Origin: Dipteris shenzhenensis
Taxonomy: Eukaryota > Polypodiophyta > Polypodiopsida > Gleicheniales
DNA length: 64,000 nucleotides
NCBI GenBank assembly: GCA_047967505.1
Contig: CM106538.1
Strand: one strand, 5' to 3'
The notes beneath the pieces are model-generated. The model made no database searches. It was not told where the DNA came from and saw only the letters and a list, made by a program, of their open reading frames with translations. A program made the position numbers and the translations under genes. The first letter of the stretch is position 1. Each line of letters starts with the position of its first letter. Shown one piece after another: positions 56,628-64,000 of the stretch.

Positions 56628-58053
56628 TTAGGGCCTAAGGGAGGGATCGGAGCGGATGCGCTTGGCGAGGGTAAGATCCTTGTCCATCACTGTTACTCTT
56701 TTGGCATGGATAGCACATAAGTTTGCGTCTTCAAAAAGACTTATTGTCATCTGCTCCGTTGTCTCCTGAATTGCTCCCATAGCGCTTGAAGTGAAACGCA
56801 CACCATCCTTGTAATGCTGTGCTATTTCACATACAACACGCTGGAAGGATGCACGGGGAATGAGATTGTCCATAGTGGTTTGGAACTTGCGGATCTCTTG
56901 AAGGACCTTCACGTCTGATTTTTTGTGCCTCTTAATCTTTGGGAGACCCTGCACTGGCCTCCGGACATGGCTCCATGGCCGCTTGTCTGCTTTGAACTTC
57001 TTTCGCCTCTCCTCCCTTGCAACCACCTCTTCAGACTCCTCTTCCTGTGTGTGGTGGGTCCTTCGAGGTGGCTTGTCGCGCCTAGGGATTTGCTTTGTCC
57101 TTGGTCTCTTTTCCTTTTCATGAGGCTATGAGACAGCAGGCTGAGGCTCTTGCTCAACTCATACTAGAGGCTCCTCATATCTGATAATTTCGAGGCACAG
57201 AGAGTTGATGATGCTCTTTCGTGCGGTCTGCTTGGTTGGAGGATCGGGGCCAAGGTTCATTATATTTGCGAGCCTGCCAAATACTTCCTCTTGTTGTGGC
57301 CCCTGTAATCTCTCCATCTCCTCTCTTTGCCTTTCTTGCTCCCCTTGTTGCTCTAGATGCTCCATGCCAAGATCCCACGGAGGAGGGAGGGGCCATTGAT
57401 TAAAATTGAGAGGACTGAGAGGACCCCTGATCGTGCTTGGATCCTTCCTTGTGCTGGGATTCCTCATGGTGCTGAGATCCTTGGGATCCGCCATGAGAGT
57501 CGAATGGTGGGGACTCGCATTGCTTGGACTCCTGATGATGAGAACTACCTTCAGATCGCTCTTGATCATTGCCTTGTTGGCCACTGGGGCTTGCAGTGTG
57601 TTCGAAGGCCATGGAGTTGTGAGGACAACGGGTAGTGTCTAAACGCCGTCCAGTGGGGAGATCCTACATACTATTATGCATTGCCACAGTAGTAATATTT
57701 TCCAAATGTGCAAGTTCTTCTGCTTGGGCTCTTAGTACCTCGCTTGCTTGCATAGCCAATGTCTGAGAATGGTTCAATCGATTGCAATAACCGAGCACTC
57801 CAGCATATCCCTTGCCAACAAACCGAACAACATCATGCACTGTATGAAAAGGAGAACTCTTTTGGGTGGTAGAATCTAAAGGATACAAGTTTCCATCCAC
57901 TCAAAGGTCAAGATGCTTCTTCCCTTGCAATCGAAGATTGTGGAGCACACTTTGAGGAGTTCCACTATATCCCAAAGAGCGTGTGCTTGCATATTCTACC
58001 TCCAGTTGTAGGTTCACATGGTACTTATTGGATATGTCCTCGAATGGTGCCAT
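56628..58053 (-). pseudogene. Histone H3-fold protein with long N-terminal extension
   Basis: Starts ATG 58053 (MAPFEDISNKYHVNLQLE). About 300 residues of extension include a Ser/His/Gln-rich part and an EQQGEQERQREEMERLQ stretch. TKQTARKS lies at 57236-57213, and PRTKQIPRRDK around 57101-57090; both look like H3 tails. The C-terminus (56926-56631) is an H3 histone fold: KVLQEIRKFQ (alpha-N), LIPRASFQRVVCEIAQ (alpha 1), RFTSSAMGAIQE (alpha 2), LFEDANLCAIHAKRVTVM (alpha 2-3) and AKRIRS. Loop 1 has canonical H3 length. TGA 57901, TAG 57664, a shift near 57410, TGA 57159 and TAG 57126 break it; the fold itself is open and ends TAA 56628. Confidence 0.85.
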
Positions 58054-58059
58054 GAGTAC

Positions 58060-58690
58060 TCAAAGAGAGGTATCAGTGATGCAGGCTAAAATGTAGGGGA
58101 GAGTTGGCAAAGATGGAGCAGTGAGAGGGAGAGAGTAGCAAGGAAGAGGGAGGAGGAGAAGCAGATGAGGGAAAGAGGAAGAGGAGGAGGAGAGTAGAGC
58201 GACAGGTGTAGAAGGGAGGGAAGGAACTACTGCAGAAGGGAGGAGGGAAGAGATGCTGCAGGAGGGAGGAGGAGGGGAGAGATTCTGCAGGAGGGAGGAG
58301 CAAAGGAGAGGGAGCCTGGGCGGCTGGAGGAGGGAAGAAGGAGGAGGGAGGAGGAGCCAAAAGGAGAAGGAGGGGAGAGGGAGGAGGAGGAGCAAGACGG
58401 AGGAAGGGAGAGATGCTACAGGAGGGAGGAGGAGGGGAGAGATTCTATAGGAGGGAGGAGAAGAAGAGAGGGAGCTTGGGCGGTTGGAGAAGGAGGGGAG
58501 AGGAAGGAGGGAGGAGGAGCCAGAAGGAGGAGGAGACGGGGAGAGGGAGGAGGGAGGAGGAGGAGCATGACGAATGAGGGGAGAGGAGGAGGGAGGGGGA
58601 GGGAGGGAGAGGGAGAGGGAGGAGGAGGGAGAGAGAGAGGAGGGAGGGAGAGAGAGGGAGGGAGGGAGGGAAGGAGATTCGAAATTTGAA
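58060..58690 (-). repeat. Purine-rich tandem repeats, leader of the H3-like gene
   Basis: On the plus strand this is GAGGAGGGAGG-type sequence; on the gene's strand it is pyrimidine-rich, just upstream of ATG 58053. Two units with a 160-bp period (starting AGATGCTGCAGG at 58251 and AGATGCTACAGG at 58411) are clear. It mirrors the pyrimidine-rich repeated leader of the opposite gene. Confidence 0.85.
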
Positions 58691-58880
58691 ATTCAAATCA
58701 AAAAGTGCCCCCCTCCCCTCATTGATGGGGGAAGAGGTGGGCTCAAATGTGGGCTTAACCCACCTAGGTTGGGCTGGTTAGGCATCTTTGGGACCCTCCA
58801 AGCCCCTTGCATTAGCCCACTAAGCATTCCCTAATCCATTCCTTATGAGGCCCTTTTGAGACCCCGATTCTCCCCTAATG

Positions 58881-60489
58881 GGGATCCTTTTGTGCCTCCA
58901 AATCTCCACTAATGTCTTTGTTGAGGAGTCTTCTCATTTGTTTGGGTATTAGTTGCTTGTTATCTACATTAGTTGGCAATGCCATTTGATGGATAGTGAC
59001 AAGTCCATAGAGCTAGGATCGTGCCTTGGAGCCAAATGGGCCCAAGCTGATTGTAAAGAATGAGGATAGAGGGTGTAGTATAAAGGGAATAGGGTTGACC
59101 CTCTCTTTAAAAGGTGGCATGTATAAAAGGCTAAATGGTTGACTTTGGTCTTTAGTTGTTGGTTGCACACATTGAATACAAGCTCCTTTCTCCTCACATC
59201 ATAGTTGTCTCTTGTTCCCTCATAGGGCCTTTCGTGAATGCCACGTTCTCTTCTCCTCTTTTCTCTTCTTCTCCTCCTCGCCCTTTGTTACTCCCCTCTC
59301 CCCTCCCTCTTCTTCGCCTTGTGGATTCACAATCGCAATAAGCCAAGAGTCGCTAGAGTGACCCTAATAGATGGTTCTTGCATGCATTGCTCTCAACCCA
59401 TGTAGCTTAGAGGAGTACTCCATCGGTGTTCGTACAAGATCCCCACGACACGTGCGTCACCATTGGACTACACATTTTTGGCATCATTGTCGAGGAGTTC
59501 CAGGTGCTCTTGCATTGCATTTGTTTTTCTCGTTACCCACCCATTGCCCAACACTAAGTAAGCTTAGTGAAAAGCTATTGGTTTTTTATGTATAGAAATG
59601 CGTGAGTAAAATAGAGGTATTGGAAGTCATTTGGAGTGATTTTGAAGTAGTTTTGGTGTGTTTTAGTATTCAAAGTTTATCAAAAGGTAGTTAAGGTGTG
59701 TGTGATAGCAAATCCCCCAAAAAACACTAAGAAATAATGCTAGGAGTGATTTTCAAAGTGGTTTGAAAGGAGAGAATTGTCACTTTTTGCAAAACACCCC
59801 ATTTTTCCTTTCAAAAGTTGTTATTTCTTGTTGTTTTTTTAGTTACTTCATATTTGTAAGTAGGTAGAGTAGGTAGAAAAGCACTCCTCAAGCGCTCCAA
59901 ACATTGCACATAAGCTCCAAAAGCTTAGAAATCTCCAAAATTTTCCATTGACGAAAGGGTCTAGGAGAGACACATTGCATTAAAATTAATGTAGCGCATG
60001 CTGCAATAAATATAACACAATGCATTACGGGTTAAAAATTATTATTCATTTCAGCTAGTATTGACCAGAAGAGAGGGTCAGCCTATCTCTCTAATACAAA
60101 AGGACCAAAGCAGTAGGGAGACTAAGGAAGAGCTAAGTGATTAACCCCCGATCGCTCTACGAGGACCGTCTGGGGACTGCGACAAATAAGTTTGGCTATC
60201 CACGGTGGGTAGTGTTTGTCTCTCTCTCCCTCTCCCTCTCCCTCTCCCTTTCTATATTTTGATCTATCCATCTATCTATCTATCTAATAGTTCTTTTCAT
60301 ACACCACTCTTCCTACTACACAACTATTGGAGACCTCAACCTAAAGCACATTAAAGAAGAGCCACTAGCTAGAGCAGCACATCCTCACGGAGGTCATTAC
60401 CAAATTATTGTCGCATCTCTAGACCAATCTTCACCCAAGGAAGATCTTTTATTTCTTCTAATTGTTGTTCCATGAGGACCTACCCATTG
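58881..60489. other. Possible Gypsy LTR end and primer site, otherwise unannotated
   Basis: TTTTTGGCATCATTGTCGAGG near 59474-59494 looks like a decayed TGGCGCCGTTGCCGGGG-type leader typical of Athila/Tat Gypsy elements, with ACTACACA just before it as an LTR end. Simple repeats occur at about 60220-60250 (CTCCCT) and 60262-60287 (ATCT). No coding motif was seen. Confidence 0.35.
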
Positions 60490-60739
60490 ACTCATGGCTA
60501 GTGTAGATGTGGAGAGATGGAGCTATTATTGTTGTTCGATGTAACAATAGTCAGTTAAGGGCCCTATTAGTTTATAAAAGGATCGCAACAATTGCAGTCT
60601 TTTCATATTTTTTAACATACAATAGATTTCGTGGGAAGAGATTGTCTCCCTCCTCCTGCACTATGCTCCAACCATTCTCAAATGCTTTACCTCATCTTGT
60701 TAGGATCCTTGTTGCACCAATGGCCTCGTCCATCAACTC

Positions 60740-62990
60740 CATGAAGAAGGTCTATAAAATTGACAAAATCTCAAATACGAACTACTAGTTGTGGCCCATC
60801 AAGATGCAAACCTCTAGGATGCATGGATGGCACATCTGTTACTCATTATCGGTTTACCTGATGCCCTCAAAGCCTAGAAATCGATAGATGCCAAGGAAAT
60901 CATTTTGGATTGCGGAGACTCCCATAAACACTTGGTCCATACACTCAAAATCGCAAGGGACGTTTGGGAAAAGTTAAAGGTCACTTATGACTGAGCCCAG
61001 GTTCATGCTCACCATATGTTGATGAATCTCAATCTTGAGGAGATCGAACTTTGTACTAGATTTTTTGGACCATTGGCAAGGCTACTTGGATGAAATAATC
61101 AATGTCCGGGCTCGGGCTTCTTGCAACATAGCAAGTGGCAAAGCTAAGTGGTGTTCTTTCCTCTTTAGTGGAAACCATTCGTTACGACTTAGGTGGGCCT
61201 TGCAAATCTCGATCTCCCCACACTCATAAACAAGATCCTCAAGGAAGACCTAATGTGGAGGCACAAGGACCAAAACTCCTCACAAAGCTCCAATCCATCG
61301 GCCTTTTTGATGCCAACCCCAGGCGATCATTCCATCGTCAAAGCTATGGCACAATGGCCCTCTTCCAATCTCTTGACCACTCTGGGAAAATCTCATTCTC
61401 CTACATAGAAGAATTGCCCTCGCAAGAACTTCAGCAACAATTGCTCTTCCAACATTTGGGCCTCTATCATGTGGAAATGAGCCTTCCTTGATGGGACGAT
61501 GCAAACTTTGCAACTGCTCCCATAGACTTGGCCCATTTGTGGGGTAGCAAGTCCCCCCATCAAGACTTCGCTCTCGCGATCCCGTTTGTGAAGCTGGTGT
61601 GATGGGCAAACATCACTTGAAATCCTTCGCAGGTTTGTATGGCTCCCGCATAGATGCCTTACTAGATCTTATTCATGGAGACTAGTGGACCCATGCAAAC
61701 CAAAACCCTCAATGGAACCTCTTACTTTCTCATCTTGATTGACGATTTGAGCTCACACATACGGGTCTATTTCCTGAAGAAGAAGAGTGAAAGCAAGCAA
61801 TCATCCAATCCAGTTGCCCCCTGAAGGTCTTTCAAACTAATGATGGTGGCAAATTATTCTCATGCCAATTCAACGACTATTATGCTACTCATGGAATCGC
61901 ATGCCAATAACCATCCCATAGACTCCCTCACAAAATGGAGGTGTTGAACGGAAATTTCGAACTACCTGAGAGTCTTCTCACTCCATGCTTCAGGATGCCC
62001 ATCTTCTGCACATCTTGTAGAGTGAAGGCACAATTGTCCACCTCCAGAACATCACCTCTTTCAGCTCATTTCACAATTATACTCCACATAAACTGAGAGC
62101 CAGGTCCAGGACTTTGGCTCGATGGCATATGTCCATGTACTGCCGACACTTCCACGATGTGTCTGACGTCCCTGATCCGAATGCTTTTGATGCCATCCGA
62201 TCAGCCATCCCATGCAACTTCAACCCTCCATCAAACCAGAAGCCTTCAGTTTGTATGTGAATGATCTCCTCTTAGCAAGAAATGATCTCGATTTTTAGCT
62301 TCAGATTGAAACTGCACTATGTTGTGTTTGTAGAGGATGAGTTTGGGACTGTTCTTCGATTCAGCTAGGTGTATGTATATAAATTACAATTCTCCATGAG
62401 TTTGAAATGATCGATAACGGACCTGCACAATATTGTTTTCTTATCTAATGGTCCGATCACTCTGTTGCAAACAAGCGCAAGTTTCAGATGAGCGATGTCA
62501 AGCCGCAATTGACTCCCATGGAGGCCAGCTTGAAGTTGACTCCCCACCATCGAAGCCACTCAAGAATCCTTGCAGTTGATCCCTATCGACAACCTGTTGG
62601 ATCAATTCGGTACTTGGTGACGTGCATATGCCTAGAAATTGCTTACGCAGCTTCGCAAGTTAGTCAATATATGCAAAATCCTGGCCCACAGCACATTGGT
62701 TTTCAGTCAAGTGCCTATTCCATTACTTCGCTACACTCAGGCAGCCGGAATCGCCTATCAAGCTAATGATCAAATTGACTCGATCGACTAGTGCGACTCT
62801 GATTGGGGCGGCGGCCGTGATACAAGAAAATCTACATAAGGTCATGTTTTCCATCTAGTTGCAGGACCGATCACGTGGTACAGCAAGAACCAATCGATAT
62901 ACTACAGAGGCGAAATACATTGCCCTCTCGACGGCGCTCTCTGGTGGAATCTAGATTGCTGGACTCTTAAGAGAACTTGGCTTCCCTCTT
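60740..62990 (+). pseudogene. Copia-F gag-pol remnant
   Basis: Gag: SNTNY then LWPIKMQTSRMH, ILDCGDSHKHLVHTLKIA, and TLINKILKEDLMW near 61205. A damaged zinc knuckle CKLCNCSHRLG is near 61503. Integrase: GPMQTKTLNGTSYFLILIDD near 61688, FQTNDGGKLF, and PHKMEVLNGNFEL for the expected PQQNGVVERKxR region. RT: LYVNDLLLARNDLD near 62250 (YVND in place of YVDD). RT end and RNase H: LVTCICLEIAYAASQVSQYM and CDSDWGGGRDTRKST near 62795. Stops and deletions throughout; the central RT is lost. Confidence 0.82.
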
Positions 62991-63363
62991 AAGGCACCTT
63001 TTACCTTTCAAATAGCATTAGATTAGCCTTTCAAATAAATCTAATGCTAGATTACCTTCTATAAGGATGCGCGCCTACAAGGCTCGACTACGTTTGCAAC
63101 CGAAGCCTCGTCTGATGCTTGTTCACTCATTCTTATACATGTAGCCTTCGTTGGCTGAATAATACAACGTTCTCAGTTTTTCCTCGGACTGATCGATCTG
63201 TCAATCCTTCTCTCTCATGCCCATCTCCCTTTTCACCGCATCAGTTGCATCGCACTTGCTACGTTTGTACATAATTCATTTAAATTTAGCAAGTTGCGTC
63301 GAATCATAGCGACTCCGGTGGGCAAAGGCATTCATTTAAATTTATCAAGTTCACTTCAGCTAT
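62991..63363. other. Copia-F 3' end and spacer
   Basis: The stretch after RNase H may include a decayed 3' LTR (AATAATACAACG near 63160). A 22-bp direct repeat ATTCATTTAAATTTA.CAAGTT occurs at 63272-63294 and 63331-63352. A short dyad CATTAGATT...AATCTAATG lies at 63018-63052. Confidence 0.4.
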
Positions 63364-64000
63364 GTTTCAACGTGTGTTTGCAGCCCTACATCTCCTGAAA
63401 GCTTTCTTGAGTCGAACCAATGTTTTTCTGGTTTTAGATAACATTTCTGAGAGCCGTGAGTCTTTTGCACCTTGGAAACGATCTTTTGTGTGACACAATG
63501 CTTGTTCCAGAGATAAGTGAGGATGAAGCTATCAGCATTCTTCTTTATCACACGAAGGGTTACCGATGCGTGTTGTCCGATTTTTCCTCTGAGAGGAAGC
63601 GTGATGCAAAACATGGGATTTGCAAGGAAATTTCATTTTCGAGAGCCTCAGGGTGATACAGTCCACTACCATCCTATGGCGATGGAAATAATAGGTCATT
63701 TGTTGCGAATTTATCATGATGATGAGGATGTGACAACTTGGATGGGCAAACTGAGCAGTCTCCCAATGAAGAAACTAGAGTGGTACAGGTATGCGTGTTT
63801 TTTTGCAATTAGTGTGTGTATCGTGAAAGATGGGTAGGCAAGGATGTATACGCAGCTATGTGTTGGCAGGTTTGGTAGCTGGTTCGGTATTGACGTCTGT
63901 GTTTTTTTTCGTAGTTGAAAGACTTGAAGTTGGCCGGTGTCGTAACATGGGGGCCTGGGAAGCTGCTTGGGATGCATGCATTGTACGAGGAGTTTGCTTG
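63364..64000 (+). pseudogene. NB-ARC region of an NLR resistance gene, partial
   Basis: Kinase-2-like NVFLVLDNISESRESF near 63420, then VPEISEDEAISILLYHTKGY (another frame, near 63504), SDFSSERKRDAKH, and in a third frame YHPMAMEIIGHLLR (GLPL region) with DEDVTTWMGKL. The exon seems to end TGGTACAG at 63789 before GTATGC; an acceptor TTTTTCGTAG at 63914 precedes LLGMHALYEEFA, an MHD-like motif with D changed to A. The P-loop is not visible. Frameshifts near 63490 and 63640 suggest a pseudogene. The gene runs off the right edge. Confidence 0.7.

Larger units (their letters stand above)
53833..58880. mobile_element. 5-kb element with terminal inverted repeats carrying a histone-H3-like gene
   Basis: Left end CATTAAGGGAGAATTGGGG (53833-53851) and the reverse complement of the right end CATTAGGGGAGAATCGGGG (58880-58862) form an inverted repeat. 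The match continues through TCT..AAAGGGCC and less strictly to about 65 bp (GGATTAG, TTAGTG). TA, or TAA if one base is allowed at the left, flanks both ends (53836, 58876) and may be the target duplication. Inside are two converging broken genes, a hairpin between them and pyrimidine-rich repeated leaders. No transposase motif was found, so the superfamily is open. Confidence 0.7.

Noticed and set aside
56631-56926. Calling the histone-fold protein CENH3
   Set aside because: LIPRASF resembles CENH3, but loop 1 has canonical H3 length and the TKQTARKS tail is H3-like. H3-fold protein is the safe name.
58060-58696. Pro/Ser-rich and Glu/Gly/Arg-rich open frames in the GA-rich block
   Set aside because: Open in several frames on both strands because of purine-pyrimidine bias; no stable product is supported.
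53833-58880. Assigning the inverted-repeat element to CACTA, Harbinger or Mariner
   Set aside because: Ends start CATTA or GGGAG, the possible duplication is TA or TAA, and no transposase is seen; evidence is insufficient for any of them.
59371-60788. Short open frames between the inverted-repeat element and Copia-F as genes
   Set aside because: No domains, no consistent splice sites and simple-repeat content.

Overview
The window is nuclear DNA from a land plant with a large, repeat-rich genome. The evidence is plant-type Copia elements primed by initiator-Met tRNA (TGGTATCAGAGC sites), a chromodomain Gypsy element, Tat-like RNase H, plant LINEs and NLR gene debris. The species cannot be read from the sequence; a non-flowering plant is only my guess. 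Almost every gene is broken, and no intact host gene, tRNA, rRNA or CRISPR array was found.

Layout. 1-6163: RNase H remnant on the minus strand, split by a complete Copia-A element (459-6045, 5-bp target duplication). 6164-7822: 3' part of Copia-B. 7823-12552: Copia-D, 3'-truncated. 12553-16509: degenerate Copia-C on the minus strand carrying a LINE fragment. 16510-24520: chromodomain Gypsy on the minus strand, split by a second complete Copia-A (18201-23721). 24527-26965: LINE. 26966-28170: Copia-C leader and gag. 28171-33241: mostly unannotated sequence with LINE ORF1 debris, a palindrome cluster and an LRR fragment of a resistance gene. 33242-43504: Copia related to B, containing a nested gag-only Copia-E on the minus strand (35603-39820). 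44305-49502: inverted second copy of the 12.5-16.8 kb block plus an extra LTR. 49503-53832: tandem Copia-E remnants. 53833-58880: an unusual element with terminal inverted repeats. 58881-64000: Gypsy leader-like sequence, Copia-F remnant, and an NB-ARC fragment of an NLR gene at the right edge.

The most interesting object is the 5-kb inverted-repeat element at 53833-58880. It holds two converging genes. The plus-strand gene is multi-exon and unrecognised. The minus-strand gene encodes a long N-terminal extension, H3-tail-like motifs (TKQTARKS and RTKQ) and a C-terminal histone H3 fold. A 205-bp imperfect hairpin lies between their 3' ends. Both genes have pyrimidine-rich, tandemly repeated leaders. 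No transposase was recognised. Whether the element moved a histone gene or evolved its own histone-like protein cannot be decided here.

History. Nested target-site duplications order the insertions: Gypsy before Copia-A, Copia-B-like before Copia-E, and Copia-C before the LINE piece and before the inverted duplication. Most premature stops in the two Copia-A copies are TAG/TAA where the sister copy has CAG/CAA, as expected from decay of methylated cytosine.
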